From an uncultured Lachnospiraceae bacterium (GTDB lineage: Bacteria > Bacillota > Clostridia > Lachnospirales > Lachnospiraceae): DNA of 49,612 nt. Of the stretch, positions 34,694-42,574 are shown piece by piece. Where the stretch lies: contig CALZOU010000004.1 in NCBI GenBank assembly GCA_945827805.1, positions 1-49,612 of the forward strand, read 5' to 3'. Position 1 is the stretch's first letter, and each line of letters opens with the position of its first letter. The notes beneath the pieces were generated by a model. The model had not been told where the DNA came from. It did not search any database and saw only the letters and a program-made list of their open reading frames with translations. The position numbers and the translations under genes are program-made.

Positions 34694-35479
34694 ATGAGCA
34701 AATTTATCGTAATTGGTGAGAGAATCTCCGTAACCGCTCCGTCCATCAACAGAGCATTCGCAGAGAAAGATCCGGAACCGATCCTGACCAGAGCAAAACA
34801 GCAGCTGGATGCAGGCGCTTACTATCTGGATGTTAATATCGGACCGGCTGAGTCCAACGGCGAAGAGCTGATGAAATGGGCTGTAGAGCTGCTGCAGGGC
34901 GAGTTCGACAACGTTCCGCTGGCACTGGATACAGCTAACATGAAAGCTATCGAAGCTGGTATCTCTGTATACAACCGTTCCAAAGGAAAACCGATCGTTA
35001 ACTCCGCAGACGCTGCCGGACGTATCGAGTACGTTGACCTGGCTGCTGCTAACGATGCTATCGTTATCGCACTGTGCAACGGCGAAGGTATCGCTAAAGA
35101 CAACGACGAGCGTATGATGTACTGCCAGACTCTTCTTGAGAGAGGTATGGAGCATGGTATGGAAGCTACAGATCTGTGGTTCGATCCGCTGTTCCTGGTT
35201 ACCAAGGGTATGCAGGATAAGCAGATGGATATTCTTGAGTGTATCAAGATGTTCTCCGATATGGGTCTGAACTCCACCGGTGGTCTGTCCAACAACTCCA
35301 ACGGTATGCCGAAACATATCAGACCGATCATGGATTCCGCTATGGTAGCTATGGCTATGATGCAGGGTCTGACATCCGCTATCGTTAACCCGAACGACCT
35401 GAGACTGATGGAAACCATCAAGTCCTGCGATATTATCAAGAACAACACTCTGTACGCAGATTCCTATCTGGAGCTGTAA
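34694..35479 (+). CDS. acsE: 5-methyltetrahydrofolate:corrinoid iron-sulfur protein methyltransferase
   Basis: Transfers the methyl group from methyl-THF (made by MetF) to the CFeSP corrinoid. A pterin-binding TIM barrel of 261 residues: IGERISVTAPSINRAF at the start, DVNIGPAESNGEE and GGLSNNSNGMP as pterin and active-site loops, the latter with the Asn used for proton transfer. Length fits the Moorella enzyme. It ends the main operon; a strong terminator follows. Confidence 0.97.
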   Translation: MSKFIVIGERISVTAPSINRAFAEKDPEPILTRAKQQLDAGAYYLDVNIGPAESNGEELMKWAVELLQGEFDNVPLALDTANMKAIEAGISVYNRSKGKPIVNSADAAGRIEYVDLAAANDAIVIALCNGEGIAKDNDERMMYCQTLLERGMEHGMEATDLWFDPLFLVTKGMQDKQMDILECIKMFSDMGLNSTGGLSNNSNGMPKHIRPIMDSAMVAMAMMQGLTSAIVNPNDLRLMETIKSCDIIKNNTLYADSYLEL

Positions 35480-35508
35480 TCAGAACTGTCAGGATAGAGC
35501 AGTATGTG

Positions 35509-35560
35509 AACAGAACCCTTGTTCCGGCAGAGAAATCTGCCGGAACGAGTTCTGTTTTTT
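35509..35560 (+). terminator. Terminator after acsE
   Basis: CAGAAC...TGTTCCGGCAGA pairs with TCTGCCGGAACG...GTTCTG, a two-part stem with small internal mismatches, followed by TTTTTT (35555-35560). A strong intrinsic terminator. Confidence 0.92.
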
Positions 35561-35615
35561 CATATATTAATTTAGAAGAGCAGTAAAGAAAACATATTTA
35601 GAGGAACGAGAATCT

Positions 35616-37544
35616 ATGTTTAAAGTAACCTTTACGTTTGAAAGTGGAGAAGCGGTAGAGGCTTTTGCCACTTCCGGTGAGAACCTTCTTGAGGTAGCGA
35701 GAAAAACAAATGTAGCTATCGATGCGCCCTGTTCAGGTAATGTGGTCTGCGGAAAATGCCGTGTCAAGCTGGTAGAAGGCAATGTGGTTTCAAAGAAATC
35801 CTCCCATATCTCTGAGGAAGAATTCGCTGCTGGATGGCGTCTTGCCTGTGCCAGCACAGTGGAAGGGGATTGTACAGTGCTTGTGCCGGATATTGCGGCA
35901 GCATATAAGAGCAGAATGAAAGTTGCGGATTTAAGTTCCAGCGATGAAATCAGGATTTTTGAGACAGCGAAAGAGCAGATCAGTGAAGCTGGTATTGCTT
36001 TTACAAATAATCTGTCCAGAATTTCTGTAAAAATGAATGTACCGACACTGGATGATACCATGCCGGACAATGAGCGCCTTATGCGCGCTATCAAAGCACA
36101 GGAAAATGTGGATATTGTACATCTTCCCTACAGTGTCCTGCGCAAAATGCCGGATGTACTCCGGGAAAGCAATTTTTCGGTAACATGTGTCATTGGTAAA
36201 ACAAAAAATACAATATTTGTGTATGACATTCTTCCCGAAAATGATGAATCTGCCATCTGCGGGCTGGCTATAGATATAGGTACAACTACAGTATCAGCTC
36301 TGATTATAGATATGGAGACAGGAAAAATTCTTGGCAAAGCATCTGCCGGAAACGGACAGATTCGTTATGGTGCCGATGTTATCAACCGTATCATCGAGTC
36401 TCAGAAAGACAATGGTATCCAGAAACTGCAGGATGCAGTGATCAAAGAGACCATCAATCCGATGATCGCCCAGATGTGTGCCAGCGCAAAGATTAAGACA
36501 AGGCAGATCTATCGCATGTGTGTTGCCGGCAACTCTACCATGAACCATCTGTTTGCCGGTATCAACGCGGATCCGTTGCGTATGGAGCCGTATATTCCTG
36601 CCTTTTTCAAAACAAATTCACTGTATGCCAGTGATCTGGGTATTACGGTACATCCGGATGCTCATATTATTATTGCACCCAATATCGGAAGCTATGTTGG
36701 TGGTGATATCACTGCAGGCACCCTGGTCAGCATGATCTGGAACCGCCCGGAATTTTCTCTGTTTATTGACCTGGGAACCAATGGTGAACTGGTATTCGGA
36801 AACTCTGATTTTATGATGAGCTGTGCCTGCTCTGCAGGACCGGCATTCGAGGGCGGAGATATCAGCTGTGGTATGCGTGCCACAGACGGTGCTATTGAAG
36901 CCTGCACTATTGACAAAGAGACTATGGAGCCGACTCTGACGATCGTTGGTGATCCGGGAACTAAGCCGGTGGGTATCTGCGGTTCCGGTATCATCGACGT
37001 AATCTGCGAGCTCTATCTGAATGGTATTATCAATCCAAAGGGCAAATTTGTCCGCGAAGGTAAGAGAATTAAACGTGACAAATACGGTATGGGAAGTTAT
37101 GTTCTTGCTTTTGAAGAGGAAGCAGGATCCATCAAGGATGTGGAGATCACTGAGGTGGATATTGACAACTTTATCCGTGCCAAGGGTGCTATTTTCTCAG
37201 CTATCCGCACTATGTTGACTGCTCTTGATTTTGATATTTCCATGATCGATGATGTCTATGTTGCCGGTGGTATCGGAAGCGGTATCAATATGCAGAATGC
37301 GGTAAATATCGGTATGTTCCCGGATATTCCTATCGAGAAATTCCACTATATCGGTAACTCTTCTTTGTCTGGTGCATACACAATGCTTCTTTCTAAAGAG
37401 GCAGAAAAGAAAACTTATGAGCTGGCGCAGAATATGACTTATATGGAATTGAGCGCAGTGCCCGGCTATATGGATGAGTTTGTAGCCTGCTGTTTCCTGC
37501 CTCATACAGATGCCAATCTGTTTCCGTCAGTCGTTCTTCGCTGA
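35616..37544 (+). CDS. acsV: Corrinoid activation protein AcsV
   Basis: Reductive activator that returns inactive Co(II) CFeSP to Co(I) using ATP. The N-terminal 2Fe-2S ferredoxin domain has Cys39, Cys45, Cys48 and Cys78 (CSGNVVCGKC). The C-terminal half is an ASKHA-type ATPase domain with AIDIGTTTVSALI, FIDLGTNGELV and AGGIGSGI. Length is 642 residues, the RACo type. It lies after the acsE terminator with no clear promoter, so it may be expressed by read-through at lower level, sensible for a catalytic repair enzyme. Confidence 0.95.
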   Translation: MFKVTFTFESGEAVEAFATSGENLLEVARKTNVAIDAPCSGNVVCGKCRVKLVEGNVVSKKSSHISEEEFAAGWRLACASTVEGDCTVLVPDIAAAYKSRMKVADLSSSDEIRIFETAKEQISEAGIAFTNNLSRISVKMNVPTLDDTMPDNERLMRAIKAQENVDIVHLPYSVLRKMPDVLRESNFSVTCVIGKTKNTIFVYDILPENDESAICGLAIDIGTTTVSALIIDMETGKILGKASAGNGQIRYGADVINRIIESQKDNGIQKLQDAVIKETINPMIAQMCASAKIKTRQIYRMCVAGNSTMNHLFAGINADPLRMEPYIPAFFKTNSLYASDLGITVHPDAHIIIAPNIGSYVGGDITAGTLVSMIWNRPEFSLFIDLGTNGELVFGNSDFMMSCACSAGPAFEGGDISCGMRATDGAIEACTIDKETMEPTLTIVGDPGTKPVGICGSGIIDVICELYLNGIINPKGKFVREGKRIKRDKYGMGSYVLAFEEEAGSIKDVEITEVDIDNFIRAKGAIFSAIRTMLTALDFDISMIDDVYVAGGIGSGINMQNAVNIGMFPDIPIEKFHYIGNSSLSGAYTMLLSKEAEKKTYELAQNMTYMELSAVPGYMDEFVACCFLPHTDANLFPSVVLR

Positions 37545-37556
37545 GAATGGAGTAGC

Positions 37557-38195
37557 ATGGAATTAAATTACGAAAAAGACAATCTTGAACGTATGCCTAT
37601 GGAGCATTATTCGCAGCTGTACCGGGAGATGGATCCTGTTGCTGCCAGTGAGCGCTGTCAGATTCCTTACGATACTGAGAAACAGCTGTTTACGCTGCGT
37701 ATGATGGGATATGAGTATACGGTGAGCTGGCCGGAATTTGAGGTGACGCCTTTGACACTGGACAAAAAGTATTATGTTCTTCGTGACATGGGTAAAGCGA
37801 AGATTCTGGTGATGCGTTTTCTTTTGGAGGGAACTGCGGCACCGGCTTCGGGTAAGTTTCTTACGTATCGTGAGATTCCGTGGTGTGAGGTGTATTATAA
37901 GCAGTTTTCAGGTCGCTGTCTGGCGCGTCTGGCTTTTGGTTATGGATTTAAGCTGGATCTTTTCCGCAAGGCTATGGAAGAGGTTGGCGGTAAGGCTCTG
38001 AATTATGGTGATGCCGGGTATGAGTTTGAGCTGATCAATGGGCTGTTTATGAGATTTGCGCTGTGGGAGGGGGATGATGAGTTTCCGCCTTCTTCGCAGA
38101 TTCTTTTCTCGGATAATTTTCCTGTGGCTTTTCATGGGGAGGATATGACGGTTTGTGGGGACGTTTCTATTGGGACGATCAAGGCTGTTGTTTGA
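37557..38195 (+). CDS. DUF3786 domain protein
   Basis: A 212-residue protein of the DUF3786 family, which I know as often encoded near CODH/ACS or corrinoid methyltransferase genes. No function is established. It has scattered Cys residues (SERCQIP, GRCLARL, TVCGD) but no cluster motif, and is predicted soluble. It starts 12 bp after acsV and shares its transcript, so a role beside corrinoid activation is plausible. The 3' half is G/T-rich (TTT, GTG, GGG codons), unlike the rest of the cluster. Confidence 0.8.
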   Translation: MELNYEKDNLERMPMEHYSQLYREMDPVAASERCQIPYDTEKQLFTLRMMGYEYTVSWPEFEVTPLTLDKKYYVLRDMGKAKILVMRFLLEGTAAPASGKFLTYREIPWCEVYYKQFSGRCLARLAFGYGFKLDLFRKAMEEVGGKALNYGDAGYEFELINGLFMRFALWEGDDEFPPSSQILFSDNFPVAFHGEDMTVCGDVSIGTIKAVV

Positions 38196-38209
38196 TGAAT
38201 TACGGACGG

Positions 38210-38240
38210 GGGGCGCCGCTTTGCGGCTGCCCCTTTTTTT
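38210..38240 (+). terminator. Terminator after the DUF3786 gene
   Basis: GGGGC-GCCGC pairs with GCGGC-GCCCC (one bulged T) around TTT, then TTTTTTT. It closes the acsV unit. Confidence 0.88.
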
Positions 38241-38350
38241 GAGGGGACGGACGAAAATGAGCTTCCGCCCCCCTTTATACGAAGTGTACGAAACACCCAT
38301 AGAATAAACCTACATTCAGTATAAGAATATGGTCCGAAAAACGTACACAA

Positions 38351-38379
38351 TTGACAGATTATTCATTCTGGGGTAAGAT
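38351..38379 (+). promoter_or_regulatory. Promoter of fchA-folD
   Basis: TTGACA (38351-38356) and TAAGAT (38374-38379) with a 17-bp spacer. The leader is about 60 nt, with GAGGAGG before the ATG. Confidence 0.85.
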
Positions 38380-38447
38380 ATTAAGAACGGGTTAATAGAC
38401 CGGAATAGCTGTAATAACAAAATTGTATATATACGAGGAGGAACATT

Positions 38448-39077
38448 ATGGGTTTTTCAGACAAATCATGCAGAGAATTCGTTGAAGTACTCGCTTCTAA
38501 AGAGCCGGTACCGGGTGGCGGCGGAGCGGCAGCTCTTGCGGGTGCACTGGCAGCGGCACTGGCAAACATGGTAGGAAGCCTGACTGTTGGTAAGAAAAGA
38601 TACGCAGCGGTGGAAGAGGATATCAAAGATCTGATGCGTAAGATGACAAAGATCCAGGACGATTTCCTTGCACTGATCGAGCGTGATGCTGAAGCTTTTA
38701 AACCTTTGGCTAAAGCTTACAGTATGCCCACGGAGACAGAAGAGCAGATTGCAGAGAAAGAGCATGTTATGCAGCACGTTCTCTGGGAAGCATGTCAGGT
38801 TCCGATGGAGATCATGGAGAAATGCTGTGAAGCCATGGAAATGATTCGTGAGTTTGCAGAAAAAGGTTCCAAAATGGTATTAAGTGATGCAGGCGTGGCA
38901 GCAACTGTATGTAAAGCAGCTCTGCAGGGTGCCAGCCTTAACGTTTACGTTAACACCAAATCCATGAAGGATCAGCTGCAGGCAGGTGTTTTGAATGCCA
39001 AGGCTGATGCTATGCTGGTTAAATACAGTGCTCTGGCAGATTCCATTTACTTTGATATTATGTGCAGACTGAAATAA
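38448..39077 (+). CDS. fchA: Methenyltetrahydrofolate cyclohydrolase / cyclodeaminase-like
   Basis: FTCD-C family protein of 209 residues; in acetogens FchA hydrolyses or forms methenyl-THF from formyl-THF. The family start FVEVLASKEPVPGGGGAAAL (glycine-rich folate loop) and LTVGKKRY are clear. A formiminoglycine cyclodeaminase role is possible from fold alone, but the position before folD and next to the CODH/ACS genes favours the Wood-Ljungdahl role. folD follows after 14 bp. Confidence 0.92.
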   Translation: MGFSDKSCREFVEVLASKEPVPGGGGAAALAGALAAALANMVGSLTVGKKRYAAVEEDIKDLMRKMTKIQDDFLALIERDAEAFKPLAKAYSMPTETEEQIAEKEHVMQHVLWEACQVPMEIMEKCCEAMEMIREFAEKGSKMVLSDAGVAATVCKAALQGASLNVYVNTKSMKDQLQAGVLNAKADAMLVKYSALADSIYFDIMCRLK

Positions 39078-39091
39078 CAGGAGAGAGAAAA

Positions 39092-39943
39092 ATGGCAAAA
39101 CAGTTTTTAGGAAAAGAAGTTGTTGCTGCAGTAAACAGCCGCATTATGGCTGATGTAGCAGCATTAAAAGAAAAAGGCGTGACTCCGACACTGGGTATCG
39201 TTCGTGTTGGTGAAAGAGGCGATGATCTTTCTTACGAAAGAGGTGCTGTAAAACGTTGTGAGACATTGGGTGTAGCTTATGAGAAATTCCTGCTTCCGGC
39301 TGACTGTACGCAGGAAGAACTGATGGCAGTTATCGATCAGGTTAATAAAAACGATGCCATTCACGGTGTGCTGATCTTCCGTCCTCTGCCGAAGCATCTG
39401 GATGAGGCTGCTGTTATCAAAGCTCTGGATCCGGAAAAAGACGTAGACGGTATTACCGATGGTTCTATGGTAGGTGTATTTGCCGGAACCAATCAGGGAT
39501 TCCCGCCCTGTACTCCACAGGCTTGTATGGAGATCCTGGATTATTACAATGTTGACTGTACCGGTAAAAAAGCAGTTGTTGTGGGCAGAAGCCTTGTTGT
39601 AGGTAAACCGGCTGCTATGATGCTGATCAAGAAAAATGCCACTGTTACTGTATGTCATACCAGAACTGTGGACATGCCGTCTGTCGTGAAAGAAGCTGAT
39701 ATCGTTATCGTTGCTGCAGGACGTGCAGGTGTTGTTGATGCAAGCTATGTAAGAGAAGGACAGATTGTGATCGATGTAGGTATCAATGTTAATGCAGAAG
39801 GCAAACTTTGCGGTGACGTTGATTACGCAAGCGTAGAGCCAATCGTAGAAGCTATCACTCCGGTGCCGGGCGGTGTAGGAAGTGTTACTACATCTGTACT
39901 GATCGGTCATGTGGTAGAAGCTGCAAAGCGTAAATTTGCATAA
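39092..39943 (+). CDS. folD: Methylenetetrahydrofolate dehydrogenase/cyclohydrolase FolD
   Basis: Reduces methenyl-THF to methylene-THF with NAD(P)H; many FolD enzymes also have the cyclohydrolase activity. The nucleotide site is GRSLVVGKPAAMML and ITPVPGGVGSVT is the C-terminal signature. The Tyr48 and Lys54 pair corresponds to the cyclohydrolase Tyr/Lys of bifunctional enzymes, so that activity may be retained. I use ATG 39092, 6 bases after AGGAGAG; length 283. It supplies substrate to MetF. Confidence 0.95.
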   Translation: MAKQFLGKEVVAAVNSRIMADVAALKEKGVTPTLGIVRVGERGDDLSYERGAVKRCETLGVAYEKFLLPADCTQEELMAVIDQVNKNDAIHGVLIFRPLPKHLDEAAVIKALDPEKDVDGITDGSMVGVFAGTNQGFPPCTPQACMEILDYYNVDCTGKKAVVVGRSLVVGKPAAMMLIKKNATVTVCHTRTVDMPSVVKEADIVIVAAGRAGVVDASYVREGQIVIDVGINVNAEGKLCGDVDYASVEPIVEAITPVPGGVGSVTTSVLIGHVVEAAKRKFA

Positions 39944-39967
39944 TCATACATATGGAATTTATTGCAG

Positions 39968-39992
39968 AAAAAGGTCCAATGGGCCTTTTTTT
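39968..39992 (+). terminator. Terminator after folD
   Basis: AAAAAGGTCC pairs with GGGCCTTTTT around AAT and continues into a run of seven T. It ends the fchA-folD unit, 25 bp after the stop. Confidence 0.9.
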
Positions 39993-40127
39993 GTATTTAT
40001 GATTATTATTTTGTCATTTTTGTGCATGTAGTAACACAAATTTGCTTAATCACGGCGTTTTATATGAATAAAAGAAGAAAAAGTCGTTTTATTTGGTACA
40101 ATATATTACAAAAATATTAAATAACTA
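39993..40127. other. AT-rich intergenic stretch, no gene seen
   Basis: Part of a 403-bp gap between folD and the lysozyme-like gene. This portion is AT-rich without a supported ORF, RNA gene or repeat; the gap also holds the folD terminator, the promoter at 40128 and structured RNA copy B. Confidence 0.7.
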
Positions 40128-40156
40128 TTGCATATATCTCGTTGGTACATTATAAT
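40128..40156 (+). promoter_or_regulatory. Promoter of the lysozyme-like gene
   Basis: TTGCAT (40128-40133) and TATAAT (40151-40156) with a 17-bp spacer. The predicted start near 40163 gives a leader of about 185 nt that includes structured RNA copy B. Confidence 0.8.
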
Positions 40157-40184
40157 TCTTAATGTATATGAAACATACCTGCCA

Positions 40185-40315
40185 CTGTTCCAAACGGTCC
40201 CAAACACTTGTTGATGAGACCGTAATAACAATATTCAGGTGTGAGAAAAACCTTTCGGCGAAAGTCGATTTTCATGGGTTTTCGAATTGTATCTCTGAAG
40301 TTGCTGAACAGATAC
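40185..40315 (+). ncRNA. Structured intergenic RNA candidate, copy B
   Basis: Homologous to 18763-18896. ACGGTC (40194-40199) pairs with GACCGT (40218-40223) around the shared ACTTGTTGATGA loop. The long arm is ACAA/TTC with GAATTGT, GAAAA/CC with GGTTTTC, the GTGTGA bulge, and TCGGC-GAAA-GTCGA at the tip. The outer stem is weaker: CTGTTC with GAACAG. It lies in the 5' leader of the lysozyme-like gene, about 20 nt from the predicted start. Confidence 0.75.
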
Positions 40316-40346
40316 AATGTAGTTTAATAATATTGAGGTGAAAGCT

Positions 40347-41567
40347 ATGCAATGGGGGAAGAAAGTCTGTTCACTGATTTTGTGCGTATGTCTGGTGTTG
40401 GGAATGTCTGTTCCGTTAAGTGCACAGAAGGCAGAAGCCGCGGCAGTGACCAAAACAGTTACAGGAAATCAAAACGAGATTTTGATCTATAATTATGTGA
40501 CAGAAGAGATGGGACTTAACAGTGCGGTGGCCTGTGGTATTCTTGCTAATGTATACAGAGAATGCCGATTTAATGAAAAAGCTGCAGGTGCTTGCGATGT
40601 CAGTTACGGAATATGCCAGTGGTATATGGGAAATTATGTACTTCTGGTCAACTATTGTAATGGACAAGGCACGGATTACCGTACGCTTTCTGCTCAGCTT
40701 GATTTTTTGAATTATGATCTGCAGACCAGATTTGCCAAACTTCTGAAATGTCTCAGAGAAATACCCAATACAGAGCAGGGAGCTTATGAGGCAGCCTATC
40801 AGTTCTGTTACAATTATGAAAGACCGAGGAACTATAAGAGAGCCAGTGAATCCCGTGGAATATTGTCACGGGAAACCTATTGGCCCGTATTCGGTAATTC
40901 GGACATGATCTCGGAGCTGGAGGCACAGGAGCATACCCACACATACACCACTGTTGTAAAAAAGGCAACTCTGTCGGAGGATGGAAGCATTCAGAAAATC
41001 TGTTCAGAATGCAATGATGTGGACAGCACTCAGGTGATCCGAAAGATTGCTAAAGTACAGTTGTCCGACAATAGCTTTGTATATAACGGAAAAACCAGAA
41101 AGCCCTCTGTTACGGTAAAGGACAGCGAAGGAAAGAAGATTTCTTCATCTAATTATTCTGTATCTTACTCATCAGGCTGTAAAAACGTAGGAATCTATAC
41201 GGTTACTGTAACGTTTAAAGGAAATTACAGTGGAAAAACCACGATGACGTACCAGATCGTACCGAAGGCAACATCGATAAAATCTGTTACAGGTAAGAAA
41301 AAGAGTTTGTATGTGAAGTGGACAAAAAATACAACGCAGACGACAGGGTATCAGCTGCAATTTACAACAAAGAATTCTTTTCAGAATGCCAATGCAGCGA
41401 CTATAACTGTTAAAAGTAAAACGACAGCACAGACGTTAAAAAAGTTATCTGCAAAAAAACGTTATTATGTGCGTATCCGAACCTATAAAAATCTGAAATA
41501 CAATGGGAAAAAAGTCAATGTCTACTCGGCCTGGAGCAAGACCAGAAATGCGGTGACAAAGGCATAA
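40347..41567 (+). CDS. Secreted phage-tail-lysozyme-like protein with Ig/Fn3-type repeats
   Basis: A 406-residue secreted protein. Residues 1-33 form a signal peptide (basic start, LILCVCLVLG core, AQKAEAAA cleavage region). Residues of about 35-175 resemble the phage-tail lysozyme domain: EMGLNSAVACGILANVYREC, with the likely catalytic Glu, and SYGICQWYMGN. A linker with HTHTYTTV follows, then two beta-sandwich modules, the last a fibronectin-III-like WTKNTTQTTGYQLQF unit. I use ATG 40347, six bases after GAGGTG. It probably trims peptidoglycan outside the cell. No phage genes are nearby. Confidence 0.82.
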   Translation: MQWGKKVCSLILCVCLVLGMSVPLSAQKAEAAAVTKTVTGNQNEILIYNYVTEEMGLNSAVACGILANVYRECRFNEKAAGACDVSYGICQWYMGNYVLLVNYCNGQGTDYRTLSAQLDFLNYDLQTRFAKLLKCLREIPNTEQGAYEAAYQFCYNYERPRNYKRASESRGILSRETYWPVFGNSDMISELEAQEHTHTYTTVVKKATLSEDGSIQKICSECNDVDSTQVIRKIAKVQLSDNSFVYNGKTRKPSVTVKDSEGKKISSSNYSVSYSSGCKNVGIYTVTVTFKGNYSGKTTMTYQIVPKATSIKSVTGKKKSLYVKWTKNTTQTTGYQLQFTTKNSFQNANAATITVKSKTTAQTLKKLSAKKRYYVRIRTYKNLKYNGKKVNVYSAWSKTRNAVTKA

Positions 41568-41574
41568 GAAGGAG

Positions 41575-41717
41575 ATGCTGCAGAATGGCGGCTTCCTGGT
41601 ATGTATACAAATTTCCTGCTCCTCCTGCGCTCGCTCCGAGCCTGTAGTCTTGGAGTCGTGCTCGGTAAAGTCGCGGGAAATTTGTATACATACCTGGAAG
41701 CCGCCATTCTGCAGCAT
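41575..41717. repeat. Conserved-loop long hairpin element, copy B
   Basis: Arms 41575-41616 and 41676-41717 pair at 41 of 42 positions. The 58-nt core (41618-41675) matches copy A at 55 positions in inverted orientation; the inner 17 bp of the arms match at 15, but the outer 24 bp or so are unrelated. It lies 7 bp after the lysozyme-like gene's stop and 41 bp from the stop of the converging ABC permease gene. No T-run follows either arm. Confidence 0.95.
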
Positions 41718-41758
41718 TCCCATTTACAATATAGAATGAGAGTTGGTACGTAAAATAT

Positions 41759-42574
41759 TCAGGGGCGTTGGCAGTACCATTTTTCCGCCAGCTCCACAAC
41801 TTTGTATAGTCCCATGGCGATCAGGCAGAGGATCAATATGGACATCAGCACCCAGTCCAGTTTGAAGACCTGACTACCGTAAATGATCAGGTAGCCCAGC
41901 CCCTGTCTGGCGGCCAGAAATTCACCGATGACTACACCTACAAGGCAGAGACCAATATTAACCTTCATGCCTGAAAGAATGACGGGGCGTGACCCGGGCA
42001 GCAGGATATAGCGAAGAATATGGCGGCGTTTTCCGCCAAGTGTATAGATCAGTTTGTAAAGATCCGGGTCGGTCTGGCAAAAAGCCTGATACAGCTGAAT
42101 GATGGAACCGAATATAGCTACAGATATACCGGCAATCACGATGGTTTTGAATCCAGTACCGAACCAGACAATGAATAAGGGAGCCAGAGCTGATTTTGGC
42201 AGACTGTTCAGCACTACCAGGTAAGGCTCTGCCACATCCGCAGCAAATGTAAAATACCATAGTAGCAGAGCGACCGAGATACTGATCACAGTGACCAGAA
42301 GAAACGAGATCAGTGTTTCTCCCAGGGTAATACCGATATGGAGAATCAGATCACCGCTTTTGATCATGGACAGGCATGTAGAAAGAATCCGGGAAGGGCT
42401 GCTGAAAATAAAGCTGTTGACCAGATGAAGTCGTGTGGTCACTTCCCATTGCAGCAGGAATAGTACAAGGATCAGGATTTTTACCAGAGATACTCGGCGG
42501 TGATGGCGGATATATTTTTGAAGAAATTGCTGTTGCTTTTGTGATGTTCCCGTAAAATCAACCATCTGTCTCAT
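41759..42574 (-). CDS. ABC transporter permease, NitT/TauT type
   Basis: A 271-residue membrane subunit of a nitrate/sulfonate/bicarbonate-type importer. About six hydrophobic segments are visible. The coupling loop is in GEFLAARQGLGYLI, and LPKSALAPLFIVWFGTG is the typical family stretch. I start it at the Met at 42574 (MRQMVDF) rather than 28 codons upstream, so it overlaps the ATPase gene by 17 bp. The substrate is unknown; no binding-protein gene is next to it. Confidence 0.88.
   Translation of the reverse strand: MRQMVDFTGTSQKQQQFLQKYIRHHRRVSLVKILILVLFLLQWEVTTRLHLVNSFIFSSPSRILSTCLSMIKSGDLILHIGITLGETLISFLLVTVISISVALLLWYFTFAADVAEPYLVVLNSLPKSALAPLFIVWFGTGFKTIVIAGISVAIFGSIIQLYQAFCQTDPDLYKLIYTLGGKRRHILRYILLPGSRPVILSGMKVNIGLCLVGVVIGEFLAARQGLGYLIIYGSQVFKLDWVLMSILILCLIAMGLYKVVELAEKWYCQRP

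Noticed and set aside
40181-40188. GCCACTGT resembling a cobalamin-riboswitch box
   Set aside because: None of the other conserved cobalamin-riboswitch segments is nearby, and copy A has GTAACTGT at the same position.
40338-41567. Prophage remnant suggested by the phage-tail-lysozyme-like domain
   Set aside because: No other phage gene, integrase or tRNA attachment site nearby; the protein has a signal peptide and surface-type modules.
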